Assembly (NCBI GenBank): GCA_029224185.1
Contig: CM055205.1
Span: 1,617,761 to 1,681,760, forward strand
Reading direction: 5' to 3'
Length of the DNA stretch: 64,000 nt
Origin: Karalla daura
Taxonomy: Eukaryota > Chordata > Actinopteri > Chaetodontiformes > Leiognathidae
The notes below the pieces were generated by a model. The model saw only the letters and a list, made by a program, of their open reading frames with translations. It did no database searches and had not been told where the DNA came from. The translations under genes and the position numbers were made by a program. Each line of letters starts with the position of its first letter. The first letter of the stretch is position 1. Below, in pieces: positions 1-42,954 of this stretch.

Positions 1-101
1 AATTAGATTGGTTAATTACGCTTCAAATCAACATGTTAATAAACACAGCAAGTTATGAGCAGCAGTTCAGTGCATGAGCGTATTAACCTTGGCCCATATG
101 A

Positions 102-340
102 ATGACCTATAGATATTGCATGTCACTTCCCATCTGCGTCGCTGTGGACGCAACTAAGGGGAGTGAGGCGAGCAAATCTTTACTGAGGCCTTTGAACGGC
201 AAGTTTATCTTTAAAAAGAACGAAGACGGCACGGTCAACAAGAACTGTTCCACTGTTACCAATGCAAGTGCTAGTGCTGCTCTTCACCAACCCACACCTG
301 CAGAGTTTTACCTGTATTTATATAGCTTTTTTGAATAATT
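102..340 (+). pseudogene. Possible BED-finger (hAT-like) transposase fragment
   Basis: One frame reads LRPLNGKFIFKKNEDGTVNK, resembling the segment before the zinc finger in ZBED/hAT proteins. The expected finger cysteines appear only in a shifted frame (FHCYQCK, near 248-268). No terminal repeats were found. Weak; it lies in an epb41 intron. Confidence 0.3.
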
Positions 341-520
341 CTGCTTGATAGAAATAGGTTTGCTGGGATGCTCTTAACCTTCTTCTTTCGAATTTCATGT
401 ATGAAACACACCGATAAAAATGTGGATTTCAAATCCTCCCTTCATAGTGTATTCAATTGATTATTCATGCACTACAGTTTTGTAATGGGGACCATTAGCA
501 GATATGAGGTTAAAATGGAA

Positions 521-543
521 TTAATTAATTAATTAATTAATTA
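521..543. repeat. (TTAA)n microsatellite
   Basis: About six tandem TTAA units in the intron 70 bp upstream of the first visible epb41 exon. Confidence 0.9.
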
Positions 544-613
544 CAAATCCTGTAATTAGATATTCTTTTAATCGCTTGACAGCACTAATTTTGAAAAACC
601 TTTTCTTCATCAG

Positions 614-31382
<30,769 letters not shown>

Positions 31383-33850
31383 AACAGATTGACCCTGTGG
31401 AAGGTAGGTCTCCTTTAGTTGTTTCAACCACTTCCGTGCGTATATGATATTGGTGCTGACCAATAGGTTGTACATTGAGATACATGTTACAAATTTTGAC
31501 GCATCTCTGAAAGCTGATTTTAGCTGAGCTTTTTATCAAAAGAGAAGAGCTGACTTCCATTGGACATTAATCCCATATTCACTGATGCTAACCCAACCAG
31601 TATCTTGCCCCATTGCACCATGGTGCCTCCAGGGTGTGCTAGAACCCATCCCAGTACACGTAGGCCAATGGCAGGAAATAGACTTGTGACAGGTCCTTTG
31701 TTGTAGTAACTGCTATTGATGATGTTTTCTTACAGTTTCATTACTATTGTAAGAAATTATCTTCTCCCTGATTGGTTAGTTATCATTGCAAGTGAACACT
31801 TGAATGATGAATTTTGACATTGACATTTCTTATGAAGAGATATACTTCCTCTCCGCATATCAGTCTGTTTTTGCCAGTCCATGTGAATCCCTCTCCTGTA
31901 CTGTGAATTATGACTTGACTTTTAAAATCCCTGAAGACATGTTTCTTCTTATCTTTTTACATCTATCCAGCTCTTTGTTTCAATCAGATAACCCCACTCT
32001 TCCTCCTTACTTCTTCTTCTCAGTCTTAATCCCTTTTGGCAGCAGGAAGCCCAGTCATCACACCGGACTGCACTATCTTGGACATGAACCACCACATCGC
32101 TCGGAACAACCTTCAGAACATGACACTGAACTTTGACCTCCAAAGGTTTGCCCTTAACAAAGTAGACTCTTCAGAAATTCTCCAAGACTCTCCCTGTATT
32201 CCCCACAATCGCCTATTGTTCCACTTGCTGATGCCATACTGAGCTATTAAATACGCTAAAGAAATGTATTTTTTAAAAAAAGGTACTATACAAAATTAAT
32301 TCTTGCAATGCATGGATTTGTTCCTCTTCAATTTGTGTGCTCGTTAAACATCTTTTGAGGGCATTTGGTCTTTTAATCATGAAATAATTGGTATTTTATT
32401 TTTCTACAGGTTTTCTTACTATCAGAATTAGTTATGAATAACTTGGAGGTCAAGTTTTTGACAGTGTTCCAAACAGCATTAACAGCATTAAAGGGATTGT
32501 GGGTAATTTCTATCTTTCCAAATCTTTGCATGAGTTGACTTTTTTCTTGTACAGTAAATATTTTCCTTATTGTGAAAAATATTTTTTCAATGTATGTATA
32601 AAAAGATTTTATCAGACCGTAGGGGCAATTACTCTGCTTACCTTCCTTAGCTCTGACTTAATATTTTCATGAGTGATCTTTACAATTGTCTTTGTGTTGG
32701 TTGTATTGCTGGAATGTGGATTTTATCAGGACCAATAAGAGAGTATTGAAGTACTGAAATTGTTTTATTTATTTAGTCACCAGTCTTTTGTGTGTTTTGC
32801 ATATTAGACCATCCCAGCACAGTTGGTCTTTGTCATGTTTTGTAAAGCATTGTAGTTACCTAATACAGTTTATATCAACATCTCCAGTATTTAATATGTC
32901 CCCCTTAATGAGCAGTGTGGACTTACCCATGAAGACAGAAATCATATTGCAGATGTGAGAATCAAAATGGAGTAAAAAGCAGGAAGAGTCAAACTTAGTG
33001 CAAAATTGTGTTTGTTTGAAAACAATCAGATGAAGGCAAGACTCTGTCACTTTAACATATTCAAAGGATTATCTGGTAAATCACATTTCTACTTTCAATA
33101 ATTAATAATACATATAACAATGCAATTAGACAGACAACTATGTTTGCACTAATAACAGGATAATTCCTAAGACCTCGAACCTTTTGTCACACAAGCATCT
33201 AAAGAGAAAAACTTTATTGAAATGCAAGAAACCTTGAAAGAAACGGATTCTTATTGTCATCATTAGCATTGTTAGCATACTCAACTATTTTAATGCAAAT
33301 ATTTTTTTATTTGTGTAATGTCATTTGTGTTGCATGTTTGAAGGGCTTTTAGGGGCCTGAAAACATTGAACAAGAAATGTGTAACAAAAAACATGTATTA
33401 AGTCCTCAGAATGTGCCCTACATGGACAGTCTTGTGAATAAAATTTAGCTATACATTTACACCTACAAACAAAAAGGTTTGTTTGATCCTACTGCCATTT
33501 TTCTGCAGTATTATGGACATGGTAGGGTTCATTAGCATTCAATGTATGATATAAACCTGTTTAGTTTAGGTCACTTCCATGGTGCACACTGCTCATTCAC
33601 TGCTCATACTTATCTATTATGGAATCTGTAGTTTTTAATTAGTCAATTTTAACTTTTTTTTCACATAATACTCTGTAATTTCTCCTAATATCTTGTAATT
33701 CTTTTACTGCCCTTATTATCTCGTTGTGGCACTTTCTTTTCTCGTTAGAAACATGCAAGCCAACATCCATGAACTTCCTTAATTGTGATCCATCACTTTT
33801 CTATTACAGACAGACAATAAAAGAGCACCATGAATGTTGTTCTGTGTCCA
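31383..33850 (+). other. epb41: Probable epb41 3' untranslated region
   Basis: AT-rich sequence after the stop with no convincing coding frame. Candidate poly(A) signals AATAAA occur at 33437-33442 and 33816-33821. A spliced 3' UTR is possible: donor at 31404 and acceptors such as tacag at 31731-31735 or gcagcag near 32043. The short open frame at 32036-32242 is not supported as a gene. The transcript end is inferred. Confidence 0.5.
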
Positions 33851-33859
33851 GCTAATCAT

Positions 33860-34195
33860 TTTTCAAGTTTTGCAGTTGATTCTGTTTGCTGACTATAACC
33901 TACGATTTGGGCCTACACACTTAAGCTCCCTCTCTATGTGATATATTACACCAGATGAATATATGTCAATATCCATAAACATTTTTGGACTGACAAAATG
34001 ATGTTGACACATTCAGCAGACTGAACAACAGGAGAACACTTTAAATTTTAAAAAAAAGGAGAACATGGAAGTACAACAAAATACATTAGCACTAAAAAAC
34101 ATGAGAAGCAATACAGACTGTCTCATAAAATACACCTAAACTGAACAGTTTCAACTAACAAAGGAAGACAGATGTGTGGCAAGATGATCGAGACA
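33860..34195. other. Intergenic, nothing recognised
   Basis: AT-rich sequence past the last candidate epb41 poly(A) signal. Confidence 0.5.
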
Positions 34196-34199
34196 CTAA

Positions 34200-34547
34200 A
34201 AGCCTGGGTATACTTCTGCTTGCCATTTTGGTGTGGCGTGGCATGTGCAGCCGAAAATTTGAGAAATTTTGAGTCTTGGGTGGACAGCACAGGCGCCAAA
34301 CTTAACTCATCACACCAGTTGGTGGAGTTAGCCGTTCAAAACCCTGTTGACAATGTGGAAGAGCTCTTTTGGCCATAAAGAAGCAGTAGTTGTTTGTTAA
34401 CATTGATCGACATGTAAAAAAGAAAAAGACTGAACTGCTATGGATCAATGTTTTTAAATACGGTGACCAAATGTCCACTTTTCCTGACACCTCATTATAC
34501 AAAGCTTAAATTCATTAAAATGTCTGGTCCAATCGACTGGCACATTG

Positions 34548-34633
<86 letters not shown>

Positions 34634-34856
34634 GCAGTGACCCAGTAGCACCCCATCCCAAATAATCTACATCAAAATGTGGTCACCATATATATGTAAT
34701 TTATTTTAGAATTTATGTTCTTCTTCTCCATCTACTCCGGAGGTGGACTTGTACTGCACCCCTGCGATGGCATGGAACATTACGGAGCTCAGCAGAGCTG
34801 TCGCGGAAGTATGCAGGAGGCTTGCGGCGCCTTAAGGAAGTATACCCTGGCCTTAA
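34200..34856. mobile_element. Possible MITE with short imperfect ends
   Basis: Left agcctgggtatacttctgc and right complement ggccagggtatacttcctt share gggtatacttc in inverted order about 650 bp apart. The interior has a (CA)n run and no gene. No clear target-site duplication. Confidence 0.3.
34551..34631. repeat. (CA)n microsatellite
   Basis: About 40 uninterrupted CA dinucleotides; it opens spurious Thr-His and Cys-Val frames. Confidence 0.98.
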
Positions 34857-34859
34857 GAA

Positions 34860-37155
34860 GGCCTGGCAAGAAAAACAGCAGAAGAGCCCCACAGCTGAGA
34901 AGCAAGAGCAGGTGGTGGCAAGGCTGCCAACCAACAATCAGGAGCAGATGCAGACTGTAAATGCAGCATCCTCACTAGAGCTATGATCCATATGTCAAAC
35001 CAACTACAACATGAAATTTTGCTCTAATATCTCTAATTATATATGAAAATATAAAAATGTGGTTATTACTTTACTTATGATGATAGATAGATGTCAGACC
35101 CCTTTTAATCTTTGATGCACTCAAGAGGTCAAGTGCATTTTTTTGTGTACCAAGATTGGTGGAAAAGATTGGAGAAAACATACTATAGTCTAAGATGTCT
35201 TACATCGGAAAGAAAGTGAGAATGGAAAGAATGCTCAAACCAAATCTAATTGATATATTATAGGACAATGCTCAGGACTTTTGTCCTATAATCCTATGGG
35301 TCAAAAAAGTCAAACCTTTAAAGAGACATTGTGTAGGATATACTCCCATCTAGCGGTGAAATCAAATATCGCATCCAAACAAATAATACATTCTCGTGGC
35401 TCACAAACAATTGCAACTATGGTAGCTGTCGTGTATCAGGCAGCCTTGACAACACTGATGAAACCATGTCATCATCGTGGCTGTAGAGCTGTACTGTTGT
35501 GAATCACCTAGTTTAGTACATGAGAAGAATAAATACATGGCATGGAGAAAACATAATTACAACTCATGCTAAACAATAAGTATAGATATTCCAACACAGG
35601 CACCACACCGCAATCTCGTTATACTATATACGGTTGTCTCGTTATTCCACCGGTGGACCTGAATGTTTACGTGGTAGCTTCTGCAGTCGCCAAACGGCAG
35701 CTTTCATTCACAGAAACCATGTAAACATGCAGTTCCACCTGTACTATCAATACTTCTGATAGGATCTACAGTTATGCTGCCAACAGTAACAAGTAACACA
35801 CTGTCAAAAAATCAAATGAGAGAAGTTATCTTATTTCTGCTTAAGGCACTACAGTTGTCTTTGGAGAAAGCTAGCAACTTCAGTGTTCTTTTAAAAATCG
35901 ACCCCTTTCATGAGCTCCTTTGATCTGAGTAAGGCTTGGCTCATCTTTTTTTGAATGGTCTAGTCTGCTCCCTTTTGTGGTTCCTTGGCAATAGTGATAC
36001 TGTCTTGTGTGTTACTGCTGCATATGCATGGTCCTGCATTATGTTGCAGTAAAGCATTTCTTAACTTGCTGCAGTAGTAAACCTCTCTCACACCTCACAT
36101 CTTGCATCTTTATGAGATATATTAAGGTCTTTATTACTGGCATTATTAGTTGCCTCTGCGCTCTCTTCCACAACTGGCATCTTACCATAACCTGCTAATT
36201 AATTTCTGTATTCATTCCTAAAAATGTCACGTGTTTGCAACTTAGATTTGTTTTAATCTCTCTTTCGTGTCTCACTCAATGAAAAGTAACTGCAAAGAAC
36301 ATAAAAGACAAACATTCAAATATTTGTCAAGACATTTCATTCATAAGTCTCATAGGACAAAATCTCTCAAATTCATAAAATGTATGAAATCACAAATGGA
36401 GAGCTTCTGCCTTACTATAGGTCACACTATAAAGCTGCAGCTGGTAGTTGGTCTTACAGTTTGTCCATACAGCAAGAGCTGTGACACACCTCTGGCCCCA
36501 GATTGGGGCCAGCACTGGAAGTACTGACTGTGAAGTCATAAACTGAGTTAATTTAATTATCACATCCCTTTTTGAAACACTCACAGATGGAATGGCTAAT
36601 GTGTTGTGTTTGTGTATCTGCCTCCTAGTGTTTTACATCCTGCTTGTCCATTGGCACTGCAGTGGAACAGATTGTCGGCACATGCTTTCATAATGCAGCA
36701 TTCGCTGTATGTATTTTTATCAGTAACAGAACAGGCTTTGGCACGGCTGACTTCATGTTCTAAACAACCTGACACCATTTCAAATACAAAAATTGCATAT
36801 AATACAATTAATTTAACACTTTAGCACTCTTCATGGAGCACTGTTGAAGCACTTGCTGAATGAGAGAAAAAAAAATCAAGAAAGACAGGAATTGGACAAT
36901 TAAATAACTAGATCACATTCAATACTTGTAGGAGAACAGCTGATGTAATAAGACCATTTAAATTGGAATCATGGCTGTGTGAAGCTTTTCTTCTTTGCAT
37001 AAAAAATGTTTTGTGGCATTTGTTTGCATACAGGTATACATTCTGCAAGTAAAGCAAAAGACTGTTGAAAGATTAGATGATTTTTTATTTTAACAAAATC
37101 TGCAAGTTACTGGTTTCAGATTTTATTCATTCATTCATTCATTTATTCATTTTTA
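34860..37155. other. Intergenic, no gene recognised
   Basis: At about 35325-35375 the phrases acattgtgtaggata and atctagcggtgaaa resemble a dispersed fish DNA-transposon repeat. The rest is not recognised. Confidence 0.4.
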
Positions 37156-37406
37156 TTTATTTAAAGGGGAATGTTGTCTCAAGACACTTTTCAATGGCAA
37201 ACAAACAACATTGACAAAGTTGTAACATAGTAAATTCCCCCTGCCCTTTGATCCTCACATCAGCTGAGGAAAAACTCCCAAGAAAACACCTGACAGCATA
37301 GTCCTGCACAATCAAGGAATTAGAAAAGAAAGGGGAAAAGAAATAACATGATGAGAGAATAAAGACAAAAGAAGAGAGAAGGGAAGAGGGGAGACAGAAG
37401 AGGAGA

Positions 37407-37522
37407 AGGAAAGGAAAGGAAAGGAAAGGAAAGGAAAGGAAAGGAAAGGAAAGGAAAGGAAAGGAAAGGAAAGGAAAGGAAAGGAAAGGAAAGGAAAGGA
37501 AAGGAAAGGAAAGAAAGGAAAG
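37407..37522. repeat. (GGAAA)n microsatellite
   Basis: About 20 tandem pentamers inside the 3' UTR of the minus-strand L2. It opens an artefactual Phe/Leu/Ser/Pro-rich frame on the minus strand. Confidence 0.97.
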
Positions 37523-38030
37523 GGGGGGTGCACAAAGAAAGGAGACAGGACTACTTGTCGCAGGGGACCCTGCCATCCTCAACCTATGACGCCATATCTA
37601 TGACGCAAGGTCTATCAATTGGCTTTTTAAAAAAGGAAGATTTTATGTCTACTCTTGAATGTAGAGAGGGTGCACCTCCTGGACTGAAACTGGAAGATGG
37701 TTCCATAGGTGAGGGAGTTGGTAACTGAAGGCCCTGGTTTCAAATATGGATTTAGAAGATTCTTGGAACTGCAAGTACTGCAAAGAATAGATTATCCTAG
37801 TGGGGTTTATCAGGTCTGAAAAATAATAAAGTGTCAGGTCACGAAGAGCTTTGTATATAGAAATGTGTTCTATATGCTACAGGACGCCAGCGCAGAGAGG
37901 CCAGAACTGGAGAGATATGATCTCTTTTCTTAGTTTTTGTCAGAACATGCACTGCCGTGTTCTGACTGAGCTGAGACATGTTCAAGCATCCAACTAGTAA
38001 GGAATCCAAGAAATCCAAGCATCTAACTAG

Positions 38031-38246
38031 TTGTGTTAACTAACATGATATGAGCATGTTAATAGAGGTCTAACAGGTCTAATAGATAGGACTGGAACCA
38101 ATCAATAAAAGTGCCTTTGATTTTGAAGTAGATTTTTGTCTTCTCCGTAAGATCTTGTGGTTGACTGTCTCAAAAGCACTACCAAGGTCTAACAAGACAA
38201 GCAATGAAACAAGGTCATTATTAACTTTAACCAGTGCAGTCTCAGT
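38031..38246. repeat. Segmental direct duplication, copy 1
   Basis: About 210 bp almost identical to 39093-39302, including ctaacatgatatgagcatg and gatcttgtggttgactgt. It includes antisense L2 sequence. Confidence 0.85.
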
Positions 38247-38249
38247 TGC

Positions 38250-39090
38250 AGTAGTCGAGCCTGGAAGTAATAAAAGCATGGACTAGTTTCTCCGCTGCAT
38301 CTAGGGGGACCATATGCCTTACAATGTTGCAAAAATTGGTACACATTCCTTGAGATATGTTTTAAGTGGCAACTAAATGAAATCTTGGTCAGAACTAACA
38401 CTGTGGTTTCTTTACAGTGGTGCTAGAAGCAGTTAGGAAAGCTATTTTGCAGTGCTATGACATCAGATACTGAATCCCTTAGGTTCTTTGGACCTAGGAG
38501 CAATAACTTTTTTCAGATTTCATGAGAAGAAAGTCATTCAGGTCTTAATGTCATTAAGGCAGGATTGATGCTTTTGTAGTCGACAGTGTTAGTTCAGCTA
38601 GATTGATGCGAATAATTCAGTGTTGTCAGTATAGCAGTGAAAAGTGTGGTGGAAAATGATACAGAGTATCAAAATGAGTGGTAAAAGAAGAAAAGTCAGA
38701 GGTCACATGTTATTGAAGGCCAGATAGAAGACATGATGTCATAAAAATAATGCACAATTTTCTGAGACATGACAAAAACACGCATAACTTGAGAATATTA
38801 AGATTTCAAAGAGATTTTCAAAGAGAATAAACAAAGCCTAGGAAGCTCTCATGTGTGCTGGTTGAGGTGCAACATTTGTTTGTGTTTATGTGTGTGACTG
38901 TATGCTCGTGTGATTTGTGTGTTTCACACACAAAAATGTGGGTATGACTGATTACACCTCCCTCCAAGGCTTTGGAATTATTGAGGGAATTATTGGTGAT
39001 TATTGGAACAAGAAAATGGAAGCAATAGTTGTTGATACATTGTGATCAATAAATCAATAACATGTTTGTACATGTTAATGATTAATAACA
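38250..39090. other. Intergenic sequence between duplicated L2 segments
   Basis: At 38245-38340, gtagtcgagcctgg, aaagcatggactag and ttacaatgttgcaaaaatt resemble antisense text of another fish retroelement. The rest is not recognised. Confidence 0.35.
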
Positions 39091-39092
39091 TG

Positions 39093-39650
39093 TTGTGTTA
39101 ACTAACATGATATGAGCATGTTAATAGAGGTCTAACAGGTCTAATAGATAGGACTGGAACCAAGCAGTGCCTTTGATTTTGAAGTAGATTTTTGTCTTCT
39201 CGGTAAGATCTTGTGGTTGACTGTATCAAAAGCACTTCTAAGGTCTAACAAGACAAGCAATGAAACAAGGTCATTATTAACTTTAACCAGTGCAGTCTCA
39301 GTGCTATGATCAACTCAAAAACTTGGCTGAAAGATTTCAACTAAACTATTGTTGCTAAAGAAGTCACAAAGCTGGTTGGCAATGATTCTCTCCACAATTT
39401 CTGAGAGAAGATGAGATTGGAGATGGGCCTTTAATTTGCTAAAATCCTTGGATCGATTGAGGGTTTCTCAAGAAGTATTACAGCAAATTTATAGTTTAGT
39501 GGATCGTAGACTCATAGATATAAGGAGGTGCTGAGTAAAGGGAACACTTCCTTGAACAACCTAATGTCAATAGGACCAGGATGATTTAGACAAGAAAATA
39601 AAAGAGATCAGCTGATGTAGGACAGACATGCTGTTTTTTTCTTGTTCATG
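39093..39650 (-). mobile_element. L2-type LINE fragment including duplication copy 2
   Basis: 39093-39302 duplicates 38031-38246. Downstream the antisense reverse transcriptase text continues, degenerate. The strand switches to a plus-strand L2 at about 39650. Confidence 0.5.
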
Positions 39651-39749
39651 TCAATAATAATCAGTCTTTGCACACTTAAGTCAGTCATGGATCAACAAGG
39701 ATCTGTATTTGATCAGATCCTTTTCACCCGATATATGTTTCCTCTTGTC

Positions 39750-40483
39750 CAGTGTTCCCCAAACTCTGGGCTGCGGACTGCCCCCCGCCCCCCAACCCGG
39801 ATTGCTGGTTAGTGCTGTCGGGGGCGAGTTGCAGGTCTCCGAGGGTACTCTCTCCTCCAGCCTTGCACCCTCCACCCCCACAACGCTCGAGCAGGTACTC
39901 CGTTGGTTCCTGTAAAAGTTCCTGAAAGCGACCCTTTCGGAACAGCTCGGTCAGTGGAAACACGCACATAGCGTGACGTTCCTGTAAAACGGCCCGGAAG
40001 TTCCAATAGTGGAAACACGACTATAGAAACCCCCAAGTTGGTAAAATGGACAAAAACTAAAATAAACAATGTGCTTTGAGTCTCCCATCAACCCAGATGG
40101 TACCGTCTTTTAGCAGCGAAACAAGCTCAGGGCTCCCATTGATTCAGCGTAATGGTGTTATGGAGTTGTGTTTTTGTTTTTTCATTTGTTTTTGGGGTGT
40201 ATCTTATGTTGAAGGCATGGTTAACCTTGGTTAGGTTAACCTAACCATTACAACCAGAGAGTTGGGGCTGAGATGCCGCTACTCATGTAATGATGTTGGA
40301 GTGATCGTACAAGGAGTTACTAAGATCACGAGTTAGAGTTAAAAATAGCATAAATAATAAATAATAGAGTCAGCATAAATAAGTGTTTAACTGCCACACT
40401 TTATAGGCAGGTCCGTGAAAATATTTTCATTAGCCATTAGACATTAAACTGGTCCATGGTGCAAAAAAGTTTGGGGACTGCTG
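39750..40483. mobile_element. hAT-type MITE
   Basis: 734 bp. Termini cagtgttccccaaact and the inverted cagcagtccccaaactt, followed inwards on the right by caccatggaccagttt, match the common hAT ends. It is flanked by CTCTTGTC (39742-39749) and CTCTAGGC (40484-40491), an 8-bp target-site duplication with two changes. It has no transposase. Confidence 0.8.
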
Positions 40484-40669
40484 CTCTAGGCAATATAATC
40501 AGGAAGTGCTCAATAGATTTTCACTGTTACACTGATGACTCTTAATTGTATTTATCAAACTAGTTGAACGAACACAACTACAGTACCTTCAATCCTGCCT
40601 AGATGACATTAAGACTTGGACGAACCGTAAATTCTCTCTCTTAAATCCTGAAAAAAATTATTGCTCCTA

Positions 40670-41280
40670 TATCAGAACCAAGGCAGAACCTGAAAGCACA
40701 CAGTCAGACACTGGATAAGTTTAGGAGAATTTATTAAATAACTCATACAGATGGTACAGATGCACAAACACAACCGGAGGTAACGCTAACACTGCTGCTA
40801 CAGAAGAAAAGCTAGGAGGCAAGCCAGAAACGGTTCAGAAACCAGGCCAACGACACAATGAGGTCAAGGACAGAAAAGGGGTCTGACTGGGAGGGGAGGA
40901 GGGCAAGCAGAGTCAGAGTTTGAGCACAGGACACTTAACCAGGGAGCTAACAAGGGCTAATCCAGAGGCTAAAGCTATTCAGTCCAGGAGGGCAGGGACA
41001 CAACAGCAAAAACGAGATCTAAAACTGGGTAATTTAGGAGAGCACGAGACACGAGCAAAAGTCAAAAACAGGCAAGGTCAAGACAAGGCAGGCAGGAATA
41101 AGATGGAGTGCTGGAAAGTCATGAGACGATTCCAAGACGATCTGGCAACTAACCCTAACCCTAACGGGATTGGACAGGCAGGACAAGTAGAAGTGAGACC
41201 GGATTGGATAACAGAAACTAAGGGCATAACCAGAAAAGAAAGAAGAAAAAAAAACAGAAAAACAAGGCTAACAGAACATG
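40670..41280. repeat. Unnamed interspersed repeat 'A', copy 3 (longest)
   Basis: Inserted in the plus-strand L2. It shares ordered blocks with 11850-12330 (cagacact, gctaacactg, ggcaggca, gctggaaagt, atctggcaact). The 121-codon frame at 40920-41285 has no recognised motif. Confidence 0.5.
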
Positions 41281-41595
41281 ATTGACATCCTAGGTCCAAA
41301 AAACTTAAAGGATTTAGATTCTGACGTTATAGCATTACGATATAGCTTTGCTATGGCTTCTCGTACTATACCTCTGTAAGGAACCTGGGCGAACCTTGAT
41401 GATAAGGCCTGGATGACTAATAATTTCCTCCTTCTGAAAAAACAGAGTTGCTGCTTACACCTACGTGACTCTATATCTGATGCCATAGCATTACAAGGTA
41501 GTTTTGCGACTCCTTCTGCCACCACTGTAAAGAACCTAGGTGTTAGTTTTGATCAAGACCTGTCTTTTAGCTCCCACATAAAATCGATCTCACAG

Positions 41596-41628
41596 ACTGC
41601 CTACTTCCGCCTCGCGGAAGTAGGCAGT
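41596..41628. repeat. Perfect 15-bp hairpin in L2
   Basis: actgcctacttccgc, loop ctc, then the exact complement. It lies in the L2 QTAYFRL coding segment. Confidence 0.95.
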
Positions 41629-42339
41629 ATTTTTCAAAAATAAGACACCTCCTCCCTCCCCATGCAGCAGAACAGCTGGTCCATGCCTTTGTTACTTCCA
41701 GGCTGGACTACTGCAACTCTTTAGTGGCTGGATGCTCCAATAGGTCGCTGAGAACTCTGCAGCTCATTCAGAACGCGGCAGCTCGTGTCCTGACTAAAAC
41801 TAGAAAGAGAGATCATATCTCTCCTGTTCTGGCCTCATTGCACTGGCTTCCTGTACCTTTCAGGATCCAGTTCAAAATCCTCCTCCTTGTCTATAAAGGT
41901 GTTCATGGTCTGGCACCTTCTTATATCTCATATCTCAGACCTGATAAAACCCTATTGCCCCACTAGGAGACTTCGTTCTCTGAATACAGGCCTACTGGTG
42001 GTTCCACGAATCTCTAAGTCTAGATGGGGAGCCAGAGCCTTCAGCTACCAAGGCCCCCTGTTATGGAACCATCTACCAGTTTCAGTCCGGGAGGCAGACA
42101 CCCTCTCTGCCTTTAAGAGTAGGTTAAAAACCCTCCTTTTTGACAGAGCCTACAGATAAATCCAAGATAAGCTGCTATAGGTTGAGTCTGCTGGGGGTCC
42201 CCGGCACATTGAGCTCTATCTTCTCTGCCTTCTCTGTGGGTGTGAATCAGGTTCACGTTCCCTCTGGCTTCTCCCTCTCCTCTTGGCCTCTCCCCGTCTG
42301 TTTTCCATCTCCTCCTCTTCCTCCCTCTCCTCCCCCTCT

Positions 42340-42500
42340 CCTTTTTATCTTTCAATTTTTATTTATTTTTATTTTTTTACTCTTATTTTAATTTTATTAA
42401 TATTTTATTTTTTAATTCTTATTTTTTTAATTTTCTTTTAATTTTCTTTTTATTCTTATTTTTATTTTTCATTTTATTTTTATTTTTTTTATTTTTCCCT
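42340..42500. repeat. T-rich low-complexity tract in L2 3' UTR
   Basis: About 160 bp of TTTTATTTTT-like sequence within the L2 3' UTR. Confidence 0.85.
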
Positions 42501-42954
42501 CCCGGCTCCCATCAACGCTGAGCTGGATCCAGGACCACCTCTACCCGGCTCATCTCACTGCGGTTCCTCCTGCCTGCTACTATGGACTGATTCAATTCAA
42601 TTTATTGATTTATTTATATCCTGAACTGTTAGCCATCAATAATGTTTTGCTTGTGCCCTCCTGTCCGTCCTGGGTGAGGATCCCCTCCTCTGTCTCTCAC
42701 CCTGAGGTTTCTCACCCTGAGGTTTCCCTGTCAGGGTTTTTCTTGGGAGTTGTTCCTCAGCCTTTGCGAGGGTCTAAGGACAGGGGTTTTTCACTATGTA
42801 CACATTGTTGCTCTCCTTGTAAAGTGCTCTGAGATAACAGCTGTTATGATATGGCACTTAAAACAAATAAAAGTTGAAGTTGAAGTTGAAGTTGATAGTT
42901 TTGACTAAGATATGTCATTTAGTTTACTAGCTGGTTCCTGAAAGTTTTGTAGCA

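Larger units (their letters stand above)
37160..38250 (-). mobile_element. L2-type LINE, 3' half
   Basis: On the minus strand, from high to low coordinate: reverse transcriptase block ETALVKVNND and DLGSAFETVNHKIL (near 38100-38245), then the C-terminal block with RAFSYQ, LWNHLPVSVQ and STFKSR-like text (about 37640-37730), then a 3' UTR ending near 37160. A GGAAA array interrupts the UTR. Degenerate. Confidence 0.65.
39660..42895 (+). mobile_element. L2-type LINE 3' half, interrupted by two insertions
   Basis: Reverse transcriptase text QGSVFDQILF just before 39742 continues at 40484 as LGNIIRKCSIDFHC. It then continues from about 41290 as the C-terminal region: FDQDLSFSSHIKSISQTAYF, RTLQLIQNAAARVLT, ISPVLASLHWLPVPFRIQFK, LLWNHLPVSVREADTLSAFK. 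The 3' UTR ends with gagataacagctgttatg and a (TTGAAG)n tail (42870-42892). Inserts: hAT MITE 39750-40483 and repeat A about 40670-41280. Confidence 0.82.

Noticed and set aside
32036..32242. 68-codon frame downstream of the epb41 stop
   Set aside because: Lies in the probable 3' UTR; no motif, and a poly(A) signal follows much later without other coding signs.
34454..34651. Thr-His and Cys-Val repeat frames
   Set aside because: Artefacts of the (CA)n microsatellite.
37157..37582. 141-codon minus frame rich in FLSFP
   Set aside because: Product of the (GGAAA)n array inside an L2 3' UTR.
40920..41285. 121-codon frame in repeat A
   Set aside because: The related copy at 11850-12330 does not preserve the frame, so it is unlikely to be coding.
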